Assembly (NCBI GenBank): GCA_905199755.1
Contig: CAJKHT010000040.1
Coordinates: forward strand, 1-25,974
Origin: an uncultured Eubacteriales bacterium
GTDB taxonomy: Bacteria > Bacillota > Clostridia > UBA1381
DNA: 25,974 nt
Direction of reading: 5' to 3'
Part shown: in pieces, positions 7,417 to 14,721 of the stretch
How the letters are laid out: every line of letters begins with the position of its first letter
Numbering within the stretch: the first letter of the stretch is position 1
Notes under the pieces: model-generated
What the model was told of the DNA's origin: nothing
The model's input: the letters and a program-made list of their open reading frames with translations, nothing else
The model's database searches: none
Made by a program: the position numbers and the translations under genes

Positions 7417-7487
7417 ATATGGGGGGGTAGAAAGTAGTTTCTTTCTGCTTTGTCAGCATTTTAATTAAAGCGTCACCGCTTTGTCTT
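7382..7487 (-). ncRNA. Candidate small RNA (~105 nt) with C7 tract and intrinsic terminator
   Basis: No protein family or Rfam family is recognised. Reading the minus strand, a consensus promoter (7522-7494) gives a start near 7487. A perfect 6-bp hairpin with a GUGA (GNRA-type) tetraloop follows at 7482-7467. A weak UGCU/AGCA hairpin comes next, then GAAAG/CUUUC with loop AAACUA-like (about 7441-7428), and a single-stranded-looking C7 run at 7427-7421. The transcript ends in a 10-bp terminator stem (7416-7407 with 7401-7392, loop UGCAG, one G-U pair) followed by UUUCUUUUU. It is encoded opposite the parA leader and points at gerA, whose start is about 185 bp beyond the terminator. It could be a trans-acting RNA using the C-run against Shine-Dalgarno sequences, an antisense RNA to the parA leader, or a conditionally read-through leader of gerA. 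Confidence 0.65.
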
Positions 7488-7493
7488 GTCTAT

Positions 7494-7522
7494 ATTATAA
7501 CACATAACAATTGTATTGTCAA
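7494..7522 (-). promoter_or_regulatory. Consensus promoter of the candidate small RNA
   Basis: On the minus strand, TTGACA (7522-7517), a 17-bp spacer and TATAAT (7499-7494) make a perfect sigma-A consensus. The spacer contains the palindrome ACAATTGT, a possible operator. Confidence 0.8.
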
Positions 7523-7551
7523 GTAAAAAAACATACGGAATGGAGAAATAT

Positions 7552-8307
7552 ATGGGTAAAATTATTGCCGTGACAAATCAGAAGGGCGGCGTCGGCAAAA
7601 CGACAACCTCCGTTAATCTGTCGGCATGTCTTGCCTGTGAGGGAAAAAGAACGCTCCTTATCGACTGCGATCCGCAGTGCAACTCAACGAGCGGTCTCGG
7701 AATAGAGGATTATGAGCTTACCGTCTATGACTGCCTTGCCGACCCGGAAAAGGCGGAAAAAACGGTTATTGAGACAAAATACAGAAATTTATCGGTTATT
7801 CCGTCGTCACCGGATATGTCGGCGGTCGAAATTGAGCTTGCGTTTGAGAATAAGCGCGAATTTTTCCTCAGGGACGTATTGGACAGGCTGAAAAATAATT
7901 ATGATTTTATAATAATTGACTCTCCCCCCGCTCTCGGAATGATAACAATAAACATTCTTACGGCGTCGGATTCGGTGCTTATCCCCATTCAGTGCGAGTA
8001 TTACGCACTTGAGGGTTTAAGCCAGCTTATAGGGACAGTCAGAATGATTAAGAAAAAGCTCAACCCGGATATAGAAATAGAGGGTGTATTGGGTACTATG
8101 TATGACGGACGTACAAATCTTTCGATACAGGTGCTTGACGAGGTTAAAAAGTATTTTCCCGATAAGGTGTATAAAACCGTTATACCGCGTAACATACGTC
8201 TTTCGGAAGCACCGAGCTTTGGCGAACCGATAATAAAATACGACCGTACCTCCAAAGGCGCGGACGCTTATATGGCGCTTGCAAAGGAAATTATACGAAA
8301 TAATTGA
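7552..8307 (+). CDS. parA: Chromosome-partitioning ATPase ParA (Soj)
   Basis: A 251-residue ParA-type P-loop ATPase. The deviant Walker A KGGVGKTT is at residues 11-18, with the signature Lys11 and Lys16. DCDPQ is at 38-42, and a Walker B-type strand FIIIDSPPALG appears further on. The protein binds DNA non-specifically as an ATP dimer and is stimulated by ParB, moving or organising origin regions; in spore formers it also affects DnaA activity. I start at the ATG at 7552, preceded by GGAG at a 6-base spacing; an ATG at 7540 and further upstream codons lack a ribosome site. parB follows 29 bp downstream, and two parS sites lie upstream. Confidence 0.97.
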   Translation: MGKIIAVTNQKGGVGKTTTSVNLSACLACEGKRTLLIDCDPQCNSTSGLGIEDYELTVYDCLADPEKAEKTVIETKYRNLSVIPSSPDMSAVEIELAFENKREFFLRDVLDRLKNNYDFIIIDSPPALGMITINILTASDSVLIPIQCEYYALEGLSQLIGTVRMIKKKLNPDIEIEGVLGTMYDGRTNLSIQVLDEVKKYFPDKVYKTVIPRNIRLSEAPSFGEPIIKYDRTSKGADAYMALAKEIIRNN

Positions 8308-8336
8308 AAATATGTAAAAAATAAGGAGGCATGCTT

Positions 8337-9206
8337 ATGGCAAAACGTGGCTTAGGCAAGGGACTGGGTACTCTTTTCGAGAGCGAAACGGAGGCAGAGG
8401 AGGTTCAGAGAAAGCCGAAAAACGGGATTGTAAGCATAAAAATCAACAGCGTTGAGCCGAATAAAAATCAGCCGCGAAAAAGCTTTGACAGCGATAAGAT
8501 AGACATACTTGCAAAATCAATCCGTGACCACGGACTTATTCAGCCTATCATTATAACCGAGGGCAAAAACGGAATGTATACGATAGTTGCCGGGGAAAGA
8601 CGCTGGCGCGCGGCAAAAAAGGCAGGCTTAAAGGAAATTTCGGCTGTTATAAAGGAATATTCCGATGAGGAGGTTGCGGAGGTTGCGCTGATAGAAAATT
8701 TACAGCGCGAGGATCTGAATCCGATTGAAGAAGCGCTCGGCTACCACTATCTTTTGGAGGATTACAATCTGACACAGGAGCTGATTTCGCAGCGTATCGG
8801 AAAGAGCAGGAGTGCAATAGCAAATTCATTGAGACTTCTCACCCTTGACGATGAAATAAAAAAGCTGCTCATATCCGGCGAAATATCGAGCGGACACGCA
8901 CGTGCGGCGCTGTCTTTGGAGGATAAGGAGCTTAGGCTGGCGCTGATAAAGAAAATCATAGACGATAACCTTAATGTGCGCCAGGCGGAAATGCTTGCAA
9001 AGCAGCTTAACAAAAAGCGTCCGCAAAAAAAGGAAAAGCAGACGACCGCCGCGGATATTGAGCTTGAAAACCTTGAAAACCGCATAGCGTCCGCACTCGG
9101 AACAAGGGTTAAAATTTCTCACTCCGCTAAAAAAGGAAAAATAGAGATAGAATATTACGGAAACAGCGATTTGGACAGAATTTTAAATCTGCTGAAATTA
9201 AGCTGA
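8337..9206 (+). CDS. parB: Chromosome-partitioning protein ParB (Spo0J)
   Basis: A 289-residue ParB with the usual layout. The basic N-terminus MAKRGLGKGLGTLF is the ParA-stimulating region. The CTP-binding ParB/Srx domain carries GERRWR at 86-91 and ENLQRE at 120-125. A helix-turn-helix at about 145-168 (LTQELISQRIGKSRSAIANSL) reads parS, and the C-terminal dimerisation domain ends near 289. The start at 8337 is seven bases from AAGGAGG; the in-frame ATG two codons earlier is too close to it. It follows parA and precedes the DUF4446 gene by 13 bp. Its binding sites are present at 5548 and 7304. Confidence 0.97.
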   Translation: MAKRGLGKGLGTLFESETEAEEVQRKPKNGIVSIKINSVEPNKNQPRKSFDSDKIDILAKSIRDHGLIQPIIITEGKNGMYTIVAGERRWRAAKKAGLKEISAVIKEYSDEEVAEVALIENLQREDLNPIEEALGYHYLLEDYNLTQELISQRIGKSRSAIANSLRLLTLDDEIKKLLISGEISSGHARAALSLEDKELRLALIKKIIDDNLNVRQAEMLAKQLNKKRPQKKEKQTTAADIELENLENRIASALGTRVKISHSAKKGKIEIEYYGNSDLDRILNLLKLS

Positions 9207-9219
9207 CGGAGGTATGTAT

Positions 9220-9711
9220 ATGATAAGTAACAATATGCTTTTTATGATTGCACTGACGATAATGATTATACTTATTATTATCTGCTTTATACTTAATATG
9301 ATAAATGCGTCGAAAATAAACACGCTTCTCGATTATTCCGATGACGGGGATTTAATCTCCGCATTAAAGGATTACTATGATAAGGTGACGGATTTGTCAA
9401 AAACGATAAACGGTTCGTCGGACGCAATATTGTCATCGAGAATTGCAGGGTGTGAGAACGGCATAAAGCTTTCGTTAAGCAAGACAGCCGTGGTCAACTT
9501 TGATGCATACGATGATGTTACGGGAAAGCTCAGCTTTGCGCTGACTCTCCTTAACTCAAACAATGACGGAATTATTCTCACATCGCTCTACGGTCATAAT
9601 TCATGCAATACGTATGTGCGAGAAATACGTGAGGGGCAGTCGGGAATAAAGCTGCTTGACGAGGAAAGACAGTCGCTTGAAACGGCAAAAAAGTCGGACA
9701 GGGCGGAATAG
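9220..9711 (+). CDS. DUF4446 membrane-anchored protein
   Basis: A 163-residue protein. An N-terminal membrane segment spans about residues 5-28. A predicted helical stretch follows, then the conserved DUF4446 core (VNFDAYDDVTGKLSFALTLL, then DGIILTSLYGHNSCNTYVREI). This family is commonly found just downstream of parAB in Clostridia; its function is unknown. The ATG at 9220 is chosen because ACGGAGG lies seven bases upstream, whereas the ATG at 9214 would be one base from it. The 13-bp gap to parB suggests co-transcription. A membrane-associated partner of the ParAB system is an inference from context only. Confidence 0.85.
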   Translation: MISNNMLFMIALTIMIILIIICFILNMINASKINTLLDYSDDGDLISALKDYYDKVTDLSKTINGSSDAILSSRIAGCENGIKLSLSKTAVVNFDAYDDVTGKLSFALTLLNSNNDGIILTSLYGHNSCNTYVREIREGQSGIKLLDEERQSLETAKKSDRAE

Positions 9712-9746
9712 GGCAGTTTTTTTGAAAGGAGTAAACGGTTAAACAT

Positions 9747-10184
9747 ATGGATAACAAAAACAGCAATAAATCGCTTTTTCTGTATACGGCACTTATATTC
9801 TTCGTTGCGATTATACTTATAATAATAGCGTTTTTCGGGCAGACAAATGTGCAGAAAAGCCAGCCGCCGATAGATGAGCCGTCACCGACGGCGGTATCGG
9901 GAATAACCGAAAAGGCGGCGGTGTTAAGCGAGGAAAATACAAAGCTAATGCAGCAGGTCGCAGACCTTAAAAAGCAGATTGAGGAGGACGGCAAGGCAAT
10001 CGAGGAGCTTAATCAAAAAATTTACGAAAGCTCCGCAATCAGCGATAACGATAAGCTTCTTCTTCATGCGTATGACTGCAAGCTGTCGAACAATACCGAC
10101 GATTTAAGCGTAATATTAAGCAGTATAAATTACGATTCGCTCACAGACGAGCAAAAAGTAATCTATGATAAATTAAGTAAATAA
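9747..10184 (+). CDS. Hypothetical single-pass membrane protein with coiled coil
   Basis: A 145-residue protein not assigned to a family. A short polar N-terminus precedes one strong membrane segment at about 11-31. A Pro/Ser-rich linker follows (around QPPIDEPSPTAVSG), then a heptad-like coiled coil at about 53-92 (KAAVLSEENTKLMQQVADLKKQ and onward) and a small C-terminal helical region. The layout resembles small divisome or envelope adaptor proteins such as FtsL/DivIC, but there is no sequence support for that. AAAGGAG lies 15 bases before the ATG, unusually far. The gene is between the DUF4446 gene and serS and probably belongs to the par operon transcript. Confidence 0.75.
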   Translation: MDNKNSNKSLFLYTALIFFVAIILIIIAFFGQTNVQKSQPPIDEPSPTAVSGITEKAAVLSEENTKLMQQVADLKKQIEEDGKAIEELNQKIYESSAISDNDKLLLHAYDCKLSNNTDDLSVILSSINYDSLTDEQKVIYDKLSK

Positions 10185-10254
10185 CGGTTTTGGGGGAAAG
10201 AACAAAATTTTCTTTAAGACCTTGTGCCGCAAGACACGGAAAGGAAAGGATAAT

Positions 10255-11523
10255 ATGTTAGACATTAAAATTTTAAGACAGGAGCCTGACAGAATAAGAG
10301 AGGCTTTGAAAAACAGAAACAACGACCTTGACATCACACCCGCAATCGAGCTTGATAAAAAGCGCAGAGAGCTGCTTTCGGACGTTGAGCAGAAAAAGGC
10401 AAAGCAGAACGAAATCACAAAAAAAGTTCCGGCAATGAAAAAGGCGGGCGAGGATACGAGCGCACTTTTTGCCGAAATGAAGGAGTTAAGCAATGAAATA
10501 AAGTCGGACGATGAAAAAGTCCGTGAAATAGATGAAGAATTAAGAAGCTTTATGCTTAAAATTCCGAATATTCCGAATGCGGACTGCCCCATAGGCAAGG
10601 ACGATACGGAAAATGTCGAAATAAGAAAATGGGGTACACCGCGTGAGTTCGATTTTGAATTTAAGGCTCACTGGGACATCGGAACAGACCTTGACATACT
10701 CGATTTTGAAAGAGGAACAAAGATTTCCGGTACAAGATTTACCGTCTACAAGGGACTCGGCGCAAGACTGGAGCGCTCGGTAATTCAGTACTTCTTAAAT
10801 ACGCATACGGGTGAGTCGGGATATACGGAAATATTCCCACCGTTTATGGTAAACAGAGCGTCAATGACGGGAACGGGACAGCTCCCAAAGTTTGAGGAGG
10901 ACGCATACAACGTTAAAAACAATGATTTCTTTATGATACCTACCGCAGAAGTCCCCGTAACAAATCTGCACAGGGACGAAATTCTTGACGGAACAAAGCT
11001 TCCTATTAAGTACTGTGCATATTCGGCATGCTTCAGAGCGGAGGCAGGCAGTGCAGGCAGAGATACGAGAGGACTTATAAGACAGCATCAGTTTAATAAA
11101 GTGGAGCTTGTCAAGTTTGCAAGGCCCGAAAACAGCTATGAGGAGCTTGAAAAGCTTACAAACGATGCGGAAAAGCTTTTGCAGGGACTCGGAATCCCGT
11201 ACAGAGTTGTGTGCCTTTCAACGGGCGACCTCGGTTTCTCGTCCGCAAAGACGTATGATATAGAGGTATGGATGCCCAGCTACGGCAGATATGTTGAAAT
11301 CTCGTCCTGCTCAAACTTTGAGGACTATCAGGCAAGACGTGCAAACATAAGATTTAAGGACAGTGCAAAGGACAAGGCACAGTTTGTTCATACGCTCAAC
11401 GGCTCGGGACTTGCCGTGGGAAGAACGGTTGCCGCAATACTGGAAAACTTCCAGAATGAGGACGGCACGGTAACAATTCCCGAAAAGCTTGTTCAGTACA
11501 TGGGTACGGATACTATTAAGTAA
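10255..11523 (+). CDS. serS: Seryl-tRNA synthetase
   Basis: A 422-residue class II aminoacyl-tRNA synthetase that charges tRNA-Ser, and supplies Ser-tRNA-Sec where that is made. The N-terminal coiled-coil tRNA-binding arm is at about 30-100. The catalytic core contains motif 2 at about 259-283 (CFRAEAGSAGRDTRGLIRQHQF) and motif 3 at about 385-397 (GLAVGRTVAAILEN). TAEVP at 230-234 and the EISSCSNFEDYQARR region at 348-362 are typical of SerRS. The ATG at 10255 is preceded by AAGGAAAGGA; upstream in-frame codons have no support. No T-box is apparent in the 70-bp gap. The gene ends just before a strong bidirectional terminator. Proximity to parAB fits an origin-proximal location. Confidence 0.98.
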   Translation: MLDIKILRQEPDRIREALKNRNNDLDITPAIELDKKRRELLSDVEQKKAKQNEITKKVPAMKKAGEDTSALFAEMKELSNEIKSDDEKVREIDEELRSFMLKIPNIPNADCPIGKDDTENVEIRKWGTPREFDFEFKAHWDIGTDLDILDFERGTKISGTRFTVYKGLGARLERSVIQYFLNTHTGESGYTEIFPPFMVNRASMTGTGQLPKFEEDAYNVKNNDFFMIPTAEVPVTNLHRDEILDGTKLPIKYCAYSACFRAEAGSAGRDTRGLIRQHQFNKVELVKFARPENSYEELEKLTNDAEKLLQGLGIPYRVVCLSTGDLGFSSAKTYDIEVWMPSYGRYVEISSCSNFEDYQARRANIRFKDSAKDKAQFVHTLNGSGLAVGRTVAAILENFQNEDGTVTIPEKLVQYMGTDTIK

Positions 11524-11531
11524 TTAAAAAA

Positions 11532-11577
11532 ACGCATGCGGCAAGGGTGATTTACCTGCCGCATGCGTGATTTTTTT
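11532..11577. terminator. Bidirectional terminator between serS and the DnaD-domain gene
   Basis: A perfect 12-bp stem, ACGCATGCGGCA with TGCCGCATGCGT, encloses a 13-nt loop (11532-11568). On the plus strand it is followed by GA and T7. On the minus strand the mirror A-run at 11525-11531 gives a U-tract. It serves both convergent genes. Confidence 0.92.
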
Positions 11578-11578
11578 A

Positions 11579-12562
11579 TCAGCCGTCATATTTTTTGTGC
11601 ATAAGCCGTTCCAGCTCCTCGTAATCGTATTCCTTGTCATTATATACCGAGGTATTGTTTTCCTGAGACGTTTTGTTCTTTGCCTTAAAGCTTTCATGGT
11701 CGTTTTCGGCTTCTTCAATCGAGCGTATGTTGTTTTTGTGCCAGTTCTCTATAATTTTGTTCATGTACGGGAATGACAGCTTGTTTGTACTCATTATGCA
11801 GTATTCGTATGCGAGAGCAATCATATCAACGCTCATTTCGTATTCGTCATGCCAGGTTTTTAAATACAGCTCCTCGGATTTTGACAGATTTCTGTTATCT
11901 ATTCCGAAAAGCTTTTTCAGCTCATAGGTATACGTTTTCTTGTCCTGCTCGTTCGAGATGTAATTCTCTGCCGCGCTCATTGTCGTGATACCGTTTTCAT
12001 GCCATGAAACGGCTGTCTGCTCAATGTAGCTCATGTTTCTTTTTCCCTTTGAAACGCAGTATTCAAGCAGCATTGCTATTACCTCCGGCGAAAGTCCGAG
12101 GTAATCGTAAAGCCAGAAAAGAGTTTCCGTTTCCTTGGAGCTGAGCGTTTTTCCCAGAATTTCCTGTGAAAGCGTACATAAATCCGCAAGCGCCTTGTTT
12201 TCCAAAAGCGACTGCTCCGCTTTTTGCTCCGGTATCGGATCAGACTGACGCTGCGGCACCTCCGTGCGCACGGGAGCGGACGGCTCACGGTATGCTGCTC
12301 CGTTTACTCCGAAAATAACCTTGTCATTATCGTATATGAGCGCACCGTTTTCGCTCCAGTACTCAATCGCATTGACAACGTCGCTTTCAAGCAGATTGAG
12401 CCGCTTTGCTATACTGCTTGTTTCCTCCGTCAGATTTCTTGACGCAAGCAGAAGCATATATAAATATACCTTGACGTACGCACCGTTTGCGTCCGTCATT
12501 TTGTTTTCTATAAAATCCGCGGATACCGATACGGAATCCGTGTTCAGCTGAAATGCCGGCAT
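11579..12562 (-). CDS. DnaD-domain protein (replication initiation/primosome type)
   Basis: A 327-residue protein with an N-terminal winged-helix region at about 5-85 (YVKVYLYML, SIAKRLNL, AIEYWSENG). A proline/glutamine-rich linker at about 95-120 follows, then two copies of the DnaD C-terminal domain (PF07261) at about 130-200 and 215-287. Each copy carries the YxxxIxxxW-type motif, as YIEQTAVSWHENGI and YMNKIIENWHKNNI. Proteins of this kind act in primosome assembly and DNA remodelling in low-GC Gram-positives, and similar ones occur in phages. The start is the ATG at 12562, ten bases from AAGGGA; a TTG at 12571 is too close. It follows the GH26-like gene by 24 bp and is probably co-transcribed, an odd functional pairing. 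Confidence 0.88.
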   Translation of the reverse strand: MPAFQLNTDSVSVSADFIENKMTDANGAYVKVYLYMLLLASRNLTEETSSIAKRLNLLESDVVNAIEYWSENGALIYDNDKVIFGVNGAAYREPSAPVRTEVPQRQSDPIPEQKAEQSLLENKALADLCTLSQEILGKTLSSKETETLFWLYDYLGLSPEVIAMLLEYCVSKGKRNMSYIEQTAVSWHENGITTMSAAENYISNEQDKKTYTYELKKLFGIDNRNLSKSEELYLKTWHDEYEMSVDMIALAYEYCIMSTNKLSFPYMNKIIENWHKNNIRSIEEAENDHESFKAKNKTSQENNTSVYNDKEYDYEELERLMHKKYDG

Positions 12563-12586
12563 GTAAATCAATTCCCTTTCTGTCTG

Positions 12587-14530
12587 TTAGTCGGTATTAA
12601 GCACCGTATAAAGACGGTTAATCATAACCGCCGCATCGCCGCGTGTGACATCGCTCGTTCCGCAGAAAATTCCGTCCGCGCGTTCAAGAATTATTCCGAA
12701 GCTTTTTGCGGTTTTCACATAATCCGATACCCAATTGTCGATTTCGTCCGTGTAGCCCGTTTCGTCCGATACGGGCGCTGTGTTCTTTTCGCGCATTATA
12801 AGCTTTGCCGCAATTGTTATAAATTCGTTGCGGTTTATTGAATTTCCGCCTCTGAAGGTGTTGTCGTCATATCCGTTTATCAGACCTGCCCCGACGGCGG
12901 CATTTATAATTCCGTAATACCAGTCGTCCTCTGCTATATCCGTAAAGCCGGACGGCGTTTCGCTCTCTTTTAGGTTCATAAGCCGCATCAAAATTGCCGC
13001 AAGCTCACTGCGCGATATTTTTCTGTCCGGAGCAAAGTTATTTTCATCAACACCCGTAAGAACGCCTGCCTCTTTAAGCACTCCGACGGCATTTCTTATT
13101 TCCGACGGCTTGCCTGCCATATCCGAAAATGTGCATTTGCCGTTGTCCGCAGGCTCGGCATATACGTAATTGCCTTCCTCGGGAATAAGCTCTATCTGGT
13201 AATCGCGCGATTCTCTCATGCGTGTTCCGTCAAATACCTCCAGCGTCAGCGTGTGCCAGCCGTAGGGTACGTCCGAATTTGTGAGATTTATCGTATACGG
13301 CGGTTCTGTCTTTTCGCTCAGCCATTCGCCGTCTAAAAGATACCTCACCACAATATCCTGTTTTTTCGGTATGTACGCATATGCGGAAACCTCAAGTCTG
13401 CCCGTGAATATCATTCCGTCAAACAGCTCCGTGTATGCGAAATCCGCGCTTGACGGATAGCTTTTCAGATAAATCGGATCGGAGGTGACATTCTGCATTA
13501 TTTCAAGCAGCGCGGGGTTGTTTGAAATATCGTAGCGGTACAAATCCCCCGGATACACAAATTCATTGAATGAAATTATGCACTTAAACTCCGGGTATGC
13601 GCGGCATATATCCGCATAATACAGCCTTAACTGATGCTTTGCCCACTCGGTGTAGTCGGTGCCGTCGGGCGATTCAAAGCCCACACCGCCCTCCGTTATC
13701 ATAACGGGCTTGTGTATGTTGTTTCTTACGAGAAATTTGTGTATAAGCTTTGCACGCATTGACGGATTTGCGTATTCTCCCATGATAAACGACATATTCG
13801 CCCCGTCATCGGCATTGGGATTTCCCTGGAAAAACGGCATGGTGTACAGACTGCACCCAACCCAGTCCACGTATTCGTCACCCGGATAATATTCCTCAAG
13901 CGTGGTATCGAGACCGCCCGTATCATTGGGCGCCCATACCATTGCGATATTTTCCTTTGTGTGAGCATAGTCCGCCACAAAACGGAAGCAGTGCTTGAAA
14001 AGCTCGGGATCGTTGAAATTATCGTCAATATTCATTTCCTTGCCGAAAATAAGGAGAATATCCTCCCCCCATGACGCAAGCTCGTCTATTTTATTGTAGA
14101 GATGATTTGAAAAATCCTCTATATTTATTACCTGTGAATTTTTAAGGGCGAAATTCAGATTATATCCCCTAAGCTTTGTGTGGCTGCTTTTAACCTCCGC
14201 CTTTTCGGCACGCGGACAATTTTCGTTTCTGAATTCGTCATTGGGGACAAACCAGTCATACTGCGTATTGAGCGCGTTCTGAATACCGGGATAAAGCTTG
14301 TTGTACGGTGTTCCGATATATATTCCGGCGCGCGGCTCGAACTTTGCGCCGTAAAACGGATAGCTTTCGGGATTGGTTTTAACGTATGCCTTTAAAGCAG
14401 GCTCCATGATTACGCTGCGTCGGTAATCCATGTTTCCGTTTATAAGGTCGGGGGATTTTGCGGATATATTTGACGTATACCCTAAAAAGAGCGACGCGCA
14501 CAGCGCAAACGCCGTCAGTTTTTTTATCAT
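12587..14530 (-). CDS. Secreted GH26-like glycoside hydrolase with C-terminal SLH domains
   Basis: A 647-residue exported protein with a signal peptide at about 1-24. Residues 50-345 resemble glycoside hydrolase family 26 (beta-mannanase clan): a candidate acid/base Glu165 in GKEMN at 163-167, YYPGDEYVDWVGCSLY at 214-229, and a candidate nucleophile Glu280 in ITEGG. GH26 enzymes usually have His before that acid/base Glu (HEMN); Lys replaces it here. Residues 360-450 look like an Ig-type beta-sandwich. Three SLH repeats follow at about 466-645, anchoring the protein to secondary wall polymer. The ATG at 14530 has AAGGAG seven bases upstream. Substrate and activity are uncertain; a non-mannan target or loss of activity is possible. 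Confidence 0.85.
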   Translation of the reverse strand: MIKKLTAFALCASLFLGYTSNISAKSPDLINGNMDYRRSVIMEPALKAYVKTNPESYPFYGAKFEPRAGIYIGTPYNKLYPGIQNALNTQYDWFVPNDEFRNENCPRAEKAEVKSSHTKLRGYNLNFALKNSQVINIEDFSNHLYNKIDELASWGEDILLIFGKEMNIDDNFNDPELFKHCFRFVADYAHTKENIAMVWAPNDTGGLDTTLEEYYPGDEYVDWVGCSLYTMPFFQGNPNADDGANMSFIMGEYANPSMRAKLIHKFLVRNNIHKPVMITEGGVGFESPDGTDYTEWAKHQLRLYYADICRAYPEFKCIISFNEFVYPGDLYRYDISNNPALLEIMQNVTSDPIYLKSYPSSADFAYTELFDGMIFTGRLEVSAYAYIPKKQDIVVRYLLDGEWLSEKTEPPYTINLTNSDVPYGWHTLTLEVFDGTRMRESRDYQIELIPEEGNYVYAEPADNGKCTFSDMAGKPSEIRNAVGVLKEAGVLTGVDENNFAPDRKISRSELAAILMRLMNLKESETPSGFTDIAEDDWYYGIINAAVGAGLINGYDDNTFRGGNSINRNEFITIAAKLIMREKNTAPVSDETGYTDEIDNWVSDYVKTAKSFGIILERADGIFCGTSDVTRGDAAVMINRLYTVLNTD

Positions 14531-14604
14531 CAATTTTCTCCTTAAAATTTATTTTAAAACAAGAATAAAAACAGCTGCCCGAAACGGCAGTTATATTATA
14601 TATT

Positions 14605-14633
14605 ATTTTACATCTCTTTTAATATTTTGTCAA
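14605..14633 (-). promoter_or_regulatory. Promoter of the GH26-like/DnaD-domain unit
   Basis: On the minus strand, TTGACA (14633-14628), a 17-bp spacer and TAAAAT (14610-14605) lie 75 bp before the GH26-like start. The leader includes a small CTGCC/GGCAG hairpin (14590-14575) followed by CTGTTTTT, weakly terminator-like. Confidence 0.7.
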
Positions 14634-14670
14634 TGGATTTTCGGAAAATATACAAATGTGCGCAAACTGC

Positions 14671-14700
14671 TTGACTGCAACAGTAAAAATATGGTATTAT
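14671..14700 (+). promoter_or_regulatory. Promoter of the phosphoglucomutase-family gene
   Basis: TTGACT at 14671-14676, an 18-bp spacer and TATTAT at 14695-14700 preceded by TGG, an extended -10. It lies about 22 bp before the ATG, giving a short leader, and is divergent from the GH26-like promoter with about 40 bp between their -35 elements. Confidence 0.7.
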
Positions 14701-14721
14701 ACAGGAGAAAGGACTGATTTA

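Noticed and set aside
7415..7459. 14-codon frame (MLTKQKETTFYPPI) inside the candidate small RNA
   Set aside because: No Shine-Dalgarno sequence precedes the ATG and the stop lies in the terminator stem; the structure argues for a non-coding RNA, although a leader peptide is not fully excluded.
10185..10254. Possible T-box or other riboswitch ahead of serS
   Set aside because: The gap is only 70 bp and shows no T-box bulge (TGGNACC), no specifier hairpin and no terminator.
14575..14590. Hairpin plus T5 in the GH26-like leader as an attenuator
   Set aside because: In the minus-strand RNA the stem is only 5 bp (CTGCC/GGCAG) and is separated from the T-run by CTG, too weak to call.
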